Below, in pieces: positions 11,098-21,500 of a stretch of 64,000 nt of DNA. This stretch comes from Solen grandis (Eukaryota > Mollusca > Bivalvia > Adapedonta > Solenidae): contig CM037782.1 in NCBI GenBank assembly GCA_021229015.1, positions 65,286,108-65,350,107 of the forward strand. Direction: 5' to 3'. The translations under genes and the position numbers were made by a program. Under the pieces are notes generated by a model that was not told the origin of the DNA, ran no database searches, and saw only the letters and a program-made list of their open reading frames with translations. Numbering within the stretch: position 1 is the first letter of the stretch; each line of letters starts with the position of its first letter.

Positions 11098-11349
11098 TTA
11101 CAGAGATATGTAACGTCCAGTATCGTCTGCACAGCCGTATTGGAACAGTTGTTGACGGCAAGCACTGAAATAATCCGAATGAATCATGAGGTAGGTCTCG
11201 AGCCAGTTCAAATGCGCGCGAAATTTTAGGGAGAACGTCTGGTGCAGATCGTTTTCAGCTGGTTTTATGATGGTTTCTTTTTCTGGCCTTGTCAATAGCA
11301 CGCCGGGGTAGGAGATAATCATCATACGGTTCAGATCAGAGATTCTCAA
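11098..11349 (-). CDS. Weak candidate exon/ORF, 83 aa, unrecognised
   Basis: A stop-free minus-strand frame of 83 codons, with visibly higher GC than its surroundings and ordinary amino-acid composition (for example RAHLNWLETYLMIHSDYF at about residues 44-61, then CRQQLFQYGC). No low-complexity sequence explains it. I do not recognise a domain. The ATG at 11349 is preceded by CTTTGAG, a poor splice acceptor, so the true 5' boundary is unclear. It could be a terminal exon, a pseudogene piece or chance. It lies just 3' (in genome order) of the Cys-rich candidate on the same strand. Confidence 0.25.
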   Translation of the reverse strand: MRISDLNRMMIISYPGVLLTRPEKETIIKPAENDLHQTFSLKFRAHLNWLETYLMIHSDYFSACRQQLFQYGCADDTGRYISL

Positions 11350-11575
11350 AGGATATGGAAGTTTTCATAAAAAATCGGAAAAGTTTACGACCTAGAAATA
11401 ATGTTGGAACCCTACATGACATTGATACCCCAAAGGTGGCATTATTAAATCTTCAGAATGGAATTTAATGATGAACAAAGCTCGGTTTTATGCCGATAAA
11501 TATTTGGAAAATGATGCTCAATTTGAAACATTTGTCGATTTAGCTGATATACAGCGGAGACCTTTAGCGATGTAA

Positions 11576-11702
11576 TTAAGGTAAACCCTGTAATGGTTTC
11601 GCTACATTTCGGACCTAATGTTTCATTAGGATACCTTGGTTATCTTGGTAGAGGTTAAGTGGTCCATGACGTAGCGAAACCATTACAGGGACTTTACCTT
11701 AA
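11576..11702. mobile_element. Hairpin MITE with TTAAGGTAAA ends
   Basis: Left arm TTAAGGTAAACCCTGTAATG (11576-11595) continues GTTTCGCTACA. The right arm, read as its complement, is TTAAGGTAAAGTCCCTGTAA then TGGTTTCGCTACG, ending at 11702. Total length is 127 bp. Both ends carry TTAA, the piggyBac target, but TTAA could also be part of the terminal repeat. A related copy lies at 47276-47424. Confidence 0.7.
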
Positions 11703-12188
11703 GTCCCATCTTCCAAAAACATTGTATATTCTCTGGACAGAGAAGCAAAATGTGTGTCCAGCTGACGACAACATTACTACAATGCATAAAAAAGAAAAAA
11801 ATATATTTTACTATATATCAATTGTTTACAAAAATATCCCGCAAAAATATTCCAAATACCCTGGTCAGTTTTCGGACGTTTTGTCATTGACCTTCCGATT
11901 GTCTCCGTTAACGATTGCGAATACATAAAACGATGACGAAGCATTTTCATATTCCAATTACTTCCGATTACGGAATTTCGGGAATACTCGTGAATGCAAA
12001 ATGTAAAAAATGAAAGTATTTTGACATACATACAAAATACGAAATGGCATAATTTTATCAACATTTTCAGCGATTTAACACTGTTATTTTACTGCAGACG
12101 TACCATTTGCGTTTCTACAATATGTCAATCTTATTTTATATTTTCTTTTTCATGAAAAAATATGTCATGAAACATAATGGACCTTTAA
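11703..12188. mobile_element. Non-autonomous DNA element, ~485 bp, abutting the TTAA MITE
   Basis: Aligns by eye along its whole length to 25473-25949. Shared blocks include 'GAGAAGCAAAATGTGTG', 'GACGACAACATTACTA', 'TTCGGGAATACTCGT' and 'ATGCAAAATGT'. The termini are imperfect inverted repeats (left AAGTCCCAT, right ATGGACCTTT; in the second copy AAAGGCCCAT and ATGGCCCTTT). The overlapping short frames on both strands are by-products. Confidence 0.7.
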
Positions 12189-12245
12189 AATAAAGGAAAA
12201 TTACTTAACTATTTTATCATGTTTTACTCTAAAGTTGTTTCTGGC

Positions 12246-12392
12246 GTTCCGTGTTCTAGAAAATAAAGTGGTGCTTACATTTGATTTTCATACTCAAAAC
12301 CTAAACGATGCCCATTTGTTTCAATAAGGGATTTGAGTATGCTACTCGAATTTGAGTCTGAGATTGTACTTAAGTATTTTTGAAAACACGGG
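12246..12392 (-). repeat. Dispersed repeat C (GTGTTCTCGAAA family), ~130-145 bp
   Basis: Its complement runs CCCGTGTTTTCAAAAATACT, then 'CTTAAGTAC', 'TCTCAGACTCAAA', 'TATTGAAAC', 'TTTTGAGTATGAAAATCA'. The same series is at 62767-62898; a more distant copy is at 36332-36476. Both ends resemble CCGTGTTCTNGAAAA in inverted orientation, as in a MITE. Confidence 0.65.
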
Positions 12393-12861
12393 GCGGCTGG
12401 TGTATGAGTTGATCTCATGATTTCTCTAAAGACCAGGGCACCAAAAAAACCCCAAAATATTGTTCCTTATACTTAGTGTATGGTATAGTGGCATAATTTA
12501 CCCATATTAAGTGAGGGTTATAAAGTGGGTAATTAACATATTATTCAAATTATTATCTCCCGGGGATCTCGAGAAAATGGTTCATTGGACAGATCTAATA
12601 GGCACGTCCGCTATTTAATCCCATTACTCCATTGAAAGGAGAAGATACGGCAATTACTGGTGTTAATAGACCAGCTATACTGAACACATTACACAGATAA
12701 ACCGCCGTAAATTATTTGCATTCAATATCGCAATGTATGATTAAAATATTCATATAAAACATACTAAAATCATCTAAAGGAAGCGAATATGTAATACTCT
12801 CTATCCATCTATATATCTGTCCGTCCATCTGTCTGTCTATTGAACAGTACATCTAGTATGT
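12393..12861. other. No gene recognised
   Basis: Contains a CCATCTATATATCTGTCCGTCCATCTGTCTGTC microsatellite-like stretch near 12808-12840 and nothing else recognised. Confidence 0.4.
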
Positions 12862-13095
12862 AATCGGGTGGTCGTGGGGTCGATCCCCGCCAATGACGTA
12901 CCGAAATCGTTAACATAAAATATTGATATATCTTCCTTGCTTGGTGCTCAGCATATAAAGGAAGTACGAGGATTTGTTGGATAATCTGACTGGGTGTGGT
13001 ATCATGTCACTTGTCTACGGCGTGATATCACTCTGTCTCGTATATAATGTCCCGAACGGACTGAGATACTGTCGATGGGTCGTTAAACCCGACCC
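12862..13095 (+). mobile_element. SINE family 1, plus strand, diverged
   Basis: B-box-like GGGGTCGATCCCCG (12878-12891), then 'GACGTACCGAAATCGT', 'CCTTGCTTGGTGCTCAGC', 'GACTGGGTGTGGTATCATG', 'CTACGGCGTGATA', and a tail GTCGATGGGTCGTTAAACCC. The GGCCCGGTGTCAGG segment is deleted. Confidence 0.8.
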
Positions 13096-14040
13096 CTTCT
13101 TCTGTCAATGCCAATCAGATGACGTCATGAATGATGAACAAAGAAAATACTTATCCCCAAAGTCATTTTTCCAGGTCTAAATGACACGTTAAGATAGAGC
13201 CAACGGGTCATGACAGAGGCATCCCAAAAAATCAGAAGTGCATAGTCTGTTACTTGCTGCACTTCACTCAGCACTGCATGCAGATACCTCTGTCTGTTTA
13301 CTTCTGAACACGGGTTTATTTCAATGACGTAGAACTTCGTGTCTAAAGAATACTAACCTGCAAAACCGGTGCCGTGTCCGAGGCGATCTGAGAAAATGTG
13401 CCAAACATGTCCGAATGAATCGCGATTCAGTACTATCCTGTTTGGTTACCCAGGATTTTAATTCCATCACTTTTCCAAGATAAAAACCCTCCCCCGCTTT
13501 TCTCACCTACTATGTTTTCACTGATCTTCTGGCGTGTATCCGATCTAGTTTTATACCTACACTTTACTGTCAGTGTTTGCTACACACAAAGCCCCAGGTC
13601 CTGCCTGCCGCACCAACGTCAACGAGACCAACATTTGCTATGCATGTTTTGTAAACTGCACTCTTGTTTTTTTTATACTTGCAGACGAGAATAAATGGAA
13701 ATCTAGATCATTGTCGGATGAAAATCTTTTTAAGCTCATTGGGACAACAAAATGTATGGTTTTCTTTCATATGCAAATGACAGTTTCAAAGACCTTGAAC
13801 ACACAATTGGCAATATACTCGTATACTTAATCGTCGGTCAACTTAAAATATATACAATGTACTAAATTTGAACATAAACGCTTGTAAGAATTAAAAGCGA
13901 AAATGATCTCAGATAAAATCAGTGATCTGAGAGAAAATCGCCTTAAATTATTTTCACACAGAGGCCGGGAGAATTCAGGTCAAATGGCATGGTATAAATT
14001 CAGTGGGGGTGAGATGTCACTCGTCGTAGTCCGGTGAAAA

Positions 14041-14172
14041 CGAACCCGATTACGGATCTGAAGATAGTGGGTTCGAAACCCGTTAGGGACAAGGATTTTT
14101 TCATGGCCTTTCCAGGTGCAAAGTACTGGTCCAACCCAGGAACCGTCGAATGGGATTAGTATAAGTTGTAAG
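14041..14172 (+). mobile_element. SINE family 2 (head and start of body), plus
   Basis: Shows 'GATCTGAAGATAGTGGGTTCGAAACCC', a tRNA B box, followed by 'AGGGACAAGGATTTTTTCATGGCC', 'GCAAAGTACTGGTCCAACCC', 'GGATTAG' and 'AAGTTGTAAG'. The same order occurs at 23050-23208 (plus) and 19893-20035 (minus). Confidence 0.75.
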
Positions 14173-14378
14173 TACCATGTCGTAAAATGACACTGGTAGA
14201 GGTCCCTTGCTTGGCGCTCAGCTTATAGGGGTAGTTCAGGATTGGTTGGCCCGGTGTCAGGATAATGTGACTGGGCGTGGTATCATGCCACATGTTTACA
14301 GCGTGATACTGCAGTGTGGCAGCACTATATCTGTCTTAGGTAGACATCGTCTCCAAATGAATTTAACCAAACAAACAA
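14173..14378 (+). mobile_element. SINE family 1 body fused directly to SINE 2
   Basis: Starts at the family-1 body (CCATGTCGTAAAATGACACT), lacks a family-1 tRNA head, and continues through 'CTTGCTTGGCGCTCAGC', 'GGTTGGCCCGGTGTCAGG', 'CATGCCACATGTTTACAGCG' to an ACCAAACAAACAAAA tail. The join to family 2 is seamless. Confidence 0.75.
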
Positions 14379-14488
14379 AAATGTCATCATCGGAGAGGGC
14401 GAACCGGGGTAATATATATCTTTTATATTTTAATAAAAAAAAAAAAAATAAATAAAAAACTGAAAGGTCTTGAAAACATTTCTTAAAC

Positions 14489-14573
14489 AGTTTGGTTCGA
14501 ACCCATAACCTACGAATCACAGTCACGTAGGCTAAGGCTACCACTGAACCACCGCGCCCTTGCTAAGATCAAC
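14489..14573 (-). mobile_element. tRNA-like SINE head, minus
   Basis: On the minus strand GGCGCGGTGGTTCAGTGGTA gives a good A box; ATGGGTTCGAACC gives a good B box about 45 bp later. No CCA end or clean acceptor stem is seen, so this is more likely a SINE head or tRNA pseudogene than a tRNA gene. Confidence 0.6.
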
Positions 14574-14589
14574 AACTGTCAGAAGATTA

Positions 14590-14712
14590 TAGATATTGGG
14601 GAAAATCTCAAAGGTAGCGCCTGCAGGTAGATTAGATGTTCGTTGAGTGCTCGTTGATTTACGTAGGTGTACGTCACATTTCGGAGTGAAATAGTCTGTT
14701 GTTATCAGCGAA
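14590..14712 (+). repeat. Dispersed repeat D (GTGCTCGTTGATTTACGTA family)
   Basis: Shares 'GTAGATTA.ATGTTCG..GAGTGCTCGTTGATTTACGTA' and 'ATTTCGGAGTGAAAT' with 23683-23870 (plus) and, inverted, with 50665-50860. Unclassified. Confidence 0.6.
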
Positions 14713-15780
14713 TTTTGCTTTCTATTACTGGAACCCGTAACAGCCACTCACAATTTAGAAGGGACCCAAACTGATTCACAATTTAAAAGTGTACTTTTTG
14801 AATGAGGCATGGTTTAAGCCCTTCCTACTCTGCTGACTTAATTTCAAAAGAGCATCTCTCCCACAATATTTCAGCTTCGTGAAAATTTAAACCATTCCCT
14901 ACTATTTTGCTGAAATATTTGAAGGTACACTGTCTTCTCTTACATTTTCTTCTTACCATTATCAGCAGATTTAACAATTTTGAGAAAAAACAAACTTTTT
15001 TTCTCGCAAATGTACAAGTACCGGAAACCATTCACACTTCAAGCAAAAAAAACAACAAAAAAACACTTGTGATTCTAAATTAGACTACATCGATTTGTCT
15101 CACTATACTGTTTTCGTCAACCAACTGTAAAACTGTTAAGTTGTTTTGAACCGCTTTCAAGCTACAAGGAAATTACGATAATCCATGCCTGTTTCGAGAT
15201 ATAGTACTAGCCAATCTATAAATAGAACCTGTGACGTCACTAGCCTGCACTTCAGACCTTGGAAACCAACACAATATGGCTACAATAGACTTAGAGTGAA
15301 AGAACAGAACAGGAGTCTGAATAAAATTCCAGAGATTAGGAGGCGAAAACCGGGCCATACTTTTCAAAGACTGCAGAAAAGTTCTTTTCTTAAAGTTCTA
15401 TATTCCGGGCAAACTTTTATAGCCGGAAGAACGGACAAACCTTGGTCACGGAGGCCTGTTGAGTCAGTGACCCCTACGAAAGTGATGGAGATGTTTTATT
15501 TATTTTTTATATTTTTATTATTTTTATTTATTTATTTAATTTTCATTTATTTATTTTTTTTGTCGACAAAGATCGCGGAGTTAAAACTGCAGGGGGTAAC
15601 TAAACAGTTAACATCGGCGCTTCAAATTTTACACGAACAATAAATAAGGTACGATTAAGGTGGGTGTCGAAACAGCAAGGCATCCCGGGTGACCACAGAT
15701 AAAGAATTTTATTAGGGAAATTTAACCGTGATGAAAAGGACTGTTTTGTACCTTGGGATGTGGGCCTGATGAAAAAAAAA
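14713..15780. other. No gene supported; TTTAT low-complexity tract
   Basis: A 152-codon frame spans 15185-15643, but its second half is the T/A-rich tract 15497-15560 (TTTATTTATT), encoding only Phe/Leu/Ile/Tyr. The first half has no recognised domain. One TGACGTCA octamer is at 15232. Confidence 0.5.
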
Positions 15781-16876
15781 ACAAGAGCTGCCAGAGGACA
15801 GCACGCTCGACTATTCAAAATGCTTGTTGGTAAATCAAGTGAAATCTATTTCAATTCTTGCCCTTCAAATACCCTGTATATAATAATAATATATAAAATA
15901 TAATATACCCTGTTAGTCTGATACCCCTTAACATTTTTATGAAGTCTAAAATCCATCCCATGCCTAGTTACTGAGACATACGCATAATAGCACTGTGCAT
16001 GCAAAACTTTAACCAAGTATTCAAGTTAGAAAAGTGCCATAGTTTGTATAAAATTCAGTCCAAAAGTTATCCTCCTTGGTTTTCTAATGCCCCTGAATAC
16101 ACTCCTTAACTTTCTAGTCAATACCATAAACAATTTCTGAGATATAAGCCGGATAGTAGCTTGAATTCAAAATTTTAACCAAAATTTCTAAGTTAAAAGG
16201 GGGCCATAATTTGTAATATATTCCATCAAGTGTTATCTTCCTTGATAGTGTGATACCCCTAAACATATTAAAGATGTTTCAAATCAGTCCCATGCCTGAA
16301 CTCTGAGATGTTAGCATGAAAGTGCCTTGCATGCAAAAACTTTAACCAAAATTTCTAATTTAAAAAAGCGGCCATAACTTCTAATATATTCCATCAAAAG
16401 TTATCTACCTTGATACTATGATACCCCTAAACGTATTAAAGATGTTTCAAATCAATCGCTTGCCTGGATTCTGAGATATAAGCATGAAAGTACCTTGCAT
16501 GTAAAACTTTAAAGAAAAAATTCTAAGTTAAAAAGGGGCCATAATTTGTAATATATTCCATCAAGAGTTTTCTACCTTGGTTATCTGCTGCCCCTAAACA
16601 TATTCATAAACTTTTAAGTCAATACAATGAATGGTTATTGATATACAAGCTGGATAGTAACTTGCATGCAAAACTTTAACCAAATTTTCTATTGCATGCA
16701 AAACTTTAACCAGAATTTCTCAGTTAAAAAGGGGCCAATAATTTATATTAAATTTAGTCAAGAGTTACCTACCTTGGTTTTCTGATATCCTGATACCAAA
16801 AGCTGCAACGCCAAAGCCGACGCCGATGCAAGGGCGACAACAATAGCTCTCATATTCTTCGAATAGTCGAGCTAAA
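15781..16876. mobile_element. Pearl/HINE-like element with five ~168-bp core repeats
   Basis: Begins ACAAGAG, then a terminal hairpin GCTGCC-AGA-GGACAGC (15787-15802). The subterminal repeat GCTCGACTATTC (15805-15816) is matched inverted at 16861-16872 (GAATAGTCGAGC). The interior holds about five diverged tandem monomers of about 168 bp. Each has 'AGTTAAAAGGGGCCATAATT', 'TATTCCATCAAGAGTTATCT', 'CTTGATACTATGATACCCCT' and 'TTGCATGCAAAACTTTAACC'. Monomers start near 16030, 16200, 16366, 16536 and 16728. This layout is that of pearl elements of bivalves and of helentron-associated non-autonomous elements. No protein is encoded; movement would depend on a partner element. Confidence 0.75.
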
Positions 16877-17677
16877 ATATCAGTCAAAACAGTGGAAATT
16901 AACGAGCTTGTTTGAAACCTTCCAAGAAATTTAAGCTGTCTCCATCTCCTGGCTGCTTTTTGGTGGGTCGAGTGGAGTAATACCGGCTTATATTTTTAGG
17001 TAAAACTGTGACTTCTTGATAGACTACTATAAAAAAAATATTAAAAGATGCTACCCAGGCTAGCCCAGAAAAATGTATTTGCTTGCATTACAAGGCCCTC
17101 ATTCATACTGCTTCATGTACCAAAATTAGAACTTATCAACTTCTTCAATTCATATCTTTCTTAACTCTATAAATTTGCCATAATTCATACAGACAAATCT
17201 AAGGATGTGTTATTTCATATGTAATTTTGTTACTTTTTTGGGGGGGCTAAAATTGACTCGTTATCCTAATCGTCTTCCTTTGCGTTAAAGGCAAATCATT
17301 TCGACATGTGCTCATAAAAAAATATTGCAACCTTGATATTCTACTTAGCAACATAAATCAAACCTCCACGATAAGGTCAAAACGGCACGACATTTGCCTA
17401 AATCATCATGCTATCAGTTATGAGGAAAACATCCGAGTTCACCGAAATCCCGACGTCAACAACCTCACAAAATTCTGATGTCTACAGCACAGCCTAAATG
17501 AATTTATATGGACGGAAGGGAATGTGCTATACAGCGGGTTCTGGTGGAGTGCAGTGAACTTTACCTTTATTTCATGGCTTCTAAAAGAATGAGAAACTCC
17601 CAAACTCCCCGCATTAGTTACTTCCCCTGTTCAGCAAGTGGAATGAGTTTTTTGGGGTTTTTTCCCTTTTGATTTTA
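16877..17677. other. No gene or repeat family recognised
   Basis: AT-rich unique-looking sequence; short G/T-rich and C-rich runs precede the poly(C) tract. Confidence 0.4.
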
Positions 17678-17700
17678 CCCCCCCCCCCCCCCCCCCCCCC
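17678..17700. repeat. Poly(C) tract, 23 bp
   Basis: An uninterrupted run of 23 C; on the complementary strand it is a G-quadruplex-capable poly(G). Confidence 0.95.
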
Positions 17701-18298
17701 ACGACAACCAACCATTTTCACTATAATATACATTCAACCTTTTCAAGTTTCAATTTTTCCTTTTTTAATTTCAATACACTTCATTTTGGCAGTATTTTAA
17801 AAAAGAAGAATTCTATGAAAAAAATTTACTATATAATGTCTAATGGTCAGTGAATGAGTATTCCGCCTAAGTGGTAAGAATGAACATAAATCTGACCGCA
17901 TGTTAAATCTGACCAGCAATTAGTTCGCACTGAATTATCACGACACGAGACAAACCAACCATGTTACTATAATTATACATTTCAACCATTTAACAAGACT
18001 GTCACCAATTTACATATCAGCGTTAAAGATTTTAATATGTCGCGGCAAAGAATCGAACCTACGACCTTATACTTTTGAGGCAGGTATTCATTAAGAAAGA
18101 CAAAATGTCCTATGAAAAATTTACTATGTCAAACCTGTCCTAAGCGGTCAGTCAAGGGAACAAGAGTATATGACCGCACAATAGGAGTGGTCGCTAAACG
18201 AATGTTAAACATCAAAATCTAGTCTGAAAGTTAAATCTGACCGCTACATTATGTTGGTCGCTTAATACAGGTGACCGCTAAAACAGTTTCAACTGTAT
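17701..18298. repeat. Degenerate duplicated block ending in a mariner-like MITE
   Basis: 17701-17890 and 17940-18170 share 'AACCAACCAT...ACTATAAT.ATACATT.CAACC' and 'CTATGAAAAA.TTTACTAT', giving a diverged direct duplication. Within it 18122-18298 has inverted ends: left TGTCAAACCTGTCCTAAGCGGTC, right complement TACAGTTGAAACTGTTTTAGCGGTC. These are typical of TA-target Tc1/mariner MITEs. A SINE-1 head scrap lies at 18036-18072. Confidence 0.5.
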
Positions 18299-18394
18299 AT
18301 CAAATCACCAAGCCCGGTAAAATACATGTTTGAATGGAGGAAAGAGCACCAGACTCTGATTTCGGTGTCAAAAAAAAAATGTTAAAACGGTGCA

Positions 18395-18825
18395 ACCGGT
18401 CCCGGTGACCGTTTCATTAGAGCCGGGAAGCCGTGATTTCGATCCTCCGTCGTTAAAATGGCATCCGTGTATCTCTATTATACATTTCACACTGAGCATG
18501 TAAGAGTGGTTATAGGAATGGTTGACCCAGTGTCAGGAAAATGTTACTGGGTGTGGTATCATGCCACTTATCTACAGAATTATATTGCAGTGAGCTCTAT
18601 ATTCAGTGTAGCAATACCACAATACCGTGACGTCACAAAAAGTACAAAACCAAGACAAAACTATCAATATTGGGTAATTTTCTATTTTCAAGCTGAACCA
18701 ATGTTGACAGTTTTGTCTTGGTTTTGATGCATTTAGAGACGTCATGGTCACGTGGTATTGGTACACTGATATCTTTCTCAAATCCCAAATGACAAAAACA
18801 CTGTCGGTGGGATGTTTAACCCCCG
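18395..18825 (+). mobile_element. SINE family 1, plus, split by a MITE
   Basis: Head with GTGATTTCGATCCTCCG B-box-like sequence, body 'GGTTGACCCAGTGTCAGG', 'ACTGGGTGTGGTATCATGCC', interrupted at 18603-18769. It resumes as 'ATATCTTTCTCAAATCCCAAATGAC', 'CTGTCGGTGGGATGTTTAACCC' and a GAACAAACAAA tail. The interruption dates the MITE as younger than the SINE. Confidence 0.8.
18603..18769. mobile_element. Hairpin MITE (TCAGTGTA ends) inside SINE
   Basis: Left end TCAGTGTAGCAATACCAC; right end complement TCAGTGTACCAATACCAC. The inverted arms extend about 75 bp and include 'AAAACCAAGACAAAACT' and one TGACGTCA octamer at 18628. Flanks are ATATT on the left and ATATC on the right, consistent with a short AT-rich target duplication. 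Length is 167 bp. Confidence 0.8.
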
Positions 18826-18839
18826 CGCGAACAAACAAA

Positions 18840-19279
18840 TTAACTCACATCAATAGTGTAATATACATTGTAAATGCATAAGAAAATGCAAATAAACGTA
18901 ACTCTAAGAAGACGTGGCAGACAAAACAAAGTAAATGAACACGCATTTTTGACACTGTACACCCTTTGTCCATTATTTCATCTTTGTAAACAACATCGTT
19001 AAGTAAAAGGAAACGGCTTGCATTTGCTGTTGTGTTGAAATCTTCGCCCGTCATGCTTCATTCACCGAGAGGTTCGTTCGTGACACCACGGTTGCACGCA
19101 CCTCTTCTTTATATCAAGTAACAAGTAACGCCGGCTCTGGTCAATGCAAATGTGCCTAACCAATGTTCTCTTCGCTCACATCCAAAGAGCGAATTTCTGA
19201 CCAACGTGCCTAATTCGAGGTACGCTACAAGTCCCGGTGTCATGTTAAGAAAGTTAAACTGTGATAGAAGTTACCTCGG

Positions 19280-19314
<35 letters not shown>

Positions 19315-19890
19315 TTTTGCATACATAGAGCTCGGACAGCCGCTTTCCCTTACTGTTGCCTAACTAACCGTAATCCAAACCCCGACCCACCCCTAAAACC
19401 CTCTCCCAAGGGCGTGGGCGCATACGCACCTAAGTCATAAAAGGCTTCCATCTAACGTCACTGAAGTTCGTAAAGTTACAAAAGGGAATATTCTCCTTTA
19501 ATCGAAGCTTGTGGTTATTCGAGCATTTAATTTCCTCACTAACCTATCTAACATTGTCTATCAAGCTGACGCAAAACAATAAAGCTATGTAAAATAACAA
19601 AGCCTGCTATCAAAACATCACTTTAAACCAACCCCGAAATTCTGTTTTTCCAGGACGCAAGTTCTGTACTGTAATCATAGTATTTTCTTATTAAAATCGA
19701 ATGCAGTTTAGATGTAGATCTAATACGTCATACGGTTATAGTTGCCGTGCCTGGAAAAGATATTGATTAGGAAAACCATTCGATAAAACAGCACGGCTTA
19801 ATCGTGCGTATATACTATAACATTATTTCTGAAAACAAGATAATTATACGTTTACGTCAATTTGGAAACAATTTCTTGCAACTTATAGTG
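18840..19890. other. No gene recognised; (TTTA)n microsatellite
   Basis: A (TTTA)n tract lies at 19277-19317. A C-rich stretch (CCCCGACCCACCCCTAAAACCC) is at 19380-19402. No SINE or exon is evident. Confidence 0.45.
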
Positions 19891-19892
19891 AG

Positions 19893-20035
19893 CCTCTCTA
19901 TGTTTCCTGGGTTAGACCGGTCCTATGCGCATGGTAGGGTCGTGAAAGATTCATGTCCGATCAAGACTCGAACCCGCAACTTTCGGATCCGCAGTCAAGT
20001 ACATTACCATTGGAAAACCGGCAAAGGCCTGGATT
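19893..20035 (-). mobile_element. SINE family 2, minus, 5' part
   Basis: On the minus strand: 'GGTAATGTACTTGACTGCGG', 'ATCCGAAAGTTGCGGGTTCGAGTC' (B box), 'TGATCGGACATGAATCTTTCACGACC', ending near 'TAACCCAGGAAAC'. It matches the family-2 copies at 14.0 and 23.1 kb. Confidence 0.7.
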
Positions 20036-20039
20036 CCTT

Positions 20040-20665
20040 TAAAATATCATACATTGAAAGCTAGAAAAGCTCATCAGTATGTTTAAAAAGAAGGCTGGTG
20101 AGCCCATCTGGCTTTGTTACTGACCTAATAGATGGTGACATACCCTGTCACAATATTTGGTATGAGTTCATTATATTTCTCACAATGCACACACCGCAAA
20201 ATTGCCTGTGTACTTACTGGCACGTGAAACTGCCCTTTTCTGCTAACTTGCAAATGACTGACAAGTAGTTTTTTTATGTCTAGCAATTGCTCTTACTGGA
20301 CCGAAACGTGACATTAGAAAGAGATATATTATTAAACATACGCCATTAAGCAATCACCCTGGTAAGTGCCGGGCAACCTCTTGTGCCACGAGGGTACGAG
20401 AACGTTGTGCCAAAATATTCAATGTCAGAAAGGGCACCTCCTGAGGATCTACTTGTAAAACTGAATAGAAGAGACAGGGGGCTATAAATGCATAGCTATC
20501 AAACCAGCAGCACAGTTGGCAGAAATGTGAAACAATAGACCAAATATCAATTATTCACTTTGAAAAGCCTACTGTTAGAAATTTCTCTTTTTTTTTCAAA
20601 CGCGTATTTCTCTAAATTATATTGATAAACAATATAGCAACAGAAATGATCATTTCCCTGGGTCA
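20040..20665. other. No gene recognised
   Basis: Mixed-composition sequence with several GGTAAGTGCC/GTACGAG-like motifs but no supported exon structure. Confidence 0.35.
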
Positions 20666-20670
20666 ACATG

Positions 20671-21190
20671 CGGTTAATACTTCGACTTAGAGTAATGGTT
20701 AGTCCCTCAAGTTAGTCTAGCGGTTAGTGCTTCAAGTCAGCATAGTGGTTAGTGCTTCAAGTCAGCATAGTGGTTAGTGCCTCAAGTAAATTTCATGGCT
20801 AGAGCCTCAAGTTAGTCTAGCGGTTAGTGCTTCAAGTCAGTCTAGCGGTTATTGCTTCAAGTCAGCATAGTGGTAAGTGCCTCAAGTTAGTCTAGTGGCT
20901 AGTGCCTCAAGTTAGTATAGCGATTAGTGCTTCAAGGCAGCATAGTGGTTAGTGCTTCAAGTTAGTCTAGTGGTTAGTGCTTCAAGTCAGCCTAGTGGTT
21001 AGTGCTTCAAGTCAGCCTAGTGGTAAGTGCCTCAAGTTAGTCTAGTGGTTAGTGCTTCAAGTCAGCCTAGTGGTTAGTGTTTCAAGTCAGCCTAGTGGTT
21101 AGTGCTTCAAGTTAGTCTAGTGGTTAGTGCTTCAAGTTAGTCTAGTGGTTAGTGCTTCAAGTCAGCATAGTGGTTAGTGCTTCAAGTCGG
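20671..21190 (+). repeat. 25-bp minisatellite, about 20 units, with decayed edge to 21500
   Basis: The consensus unit is 25 bp, GTCAGCATAGTGGTTAGTGC plus TTCAA. Variants alternate GTTAGTCTAG, GTCAGCCTAG and GTCAGCATAG in the first half. After 21190, isolated diverged pieces (for example 21405-21415, 21455-21500) continue the motif, as expected of an old array edge. The unit contains CTAGTGGTTAGTGC, close to a tRNA/SINE A box. Confidence 0.9.
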
Positions 21191-21500
21191 TAGTGCCTAA
21201 GTAGTGTGTAAGTCTTGTGTGCTTTGTACAGAGTGCTTCAAATCAACCTGGTGATATTGGTTGAAATACGTATACCTAATAGCGGTAAGTAATTTTGTCG
21301 TAATCGGTTGATATCTGTTAGTCAGAGGTTAGTGTTGTTGGTGCTTCAAATCCCTCAATTGCTTCGGGATAAAAGTCGGTCTAAATGTTAGTGCTCCACA
21401 TCAGTCTAGTGGTTAATGATCTGGGTAAGTCAAGAGGTTTAATTAAATAAAGCGGCTAGTGTTTCAAGTCAATGAAATGGTTAGTGATTCAAGTTAAGCC

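Noticed and set aside
13321..13506. 61-codon minus frame with a CAG-GTTAGT donor-like end
   Set aside because: Donor-like site noted (complement near 13350-13358), but no convincing acceptor, domain or partner exon; too weak to list.
15185..15643. 152-codon plus frame
   Set aside because: The second half is a TTTATT tract, the first half has no recognisable domain, and codon composition is not distinctive.
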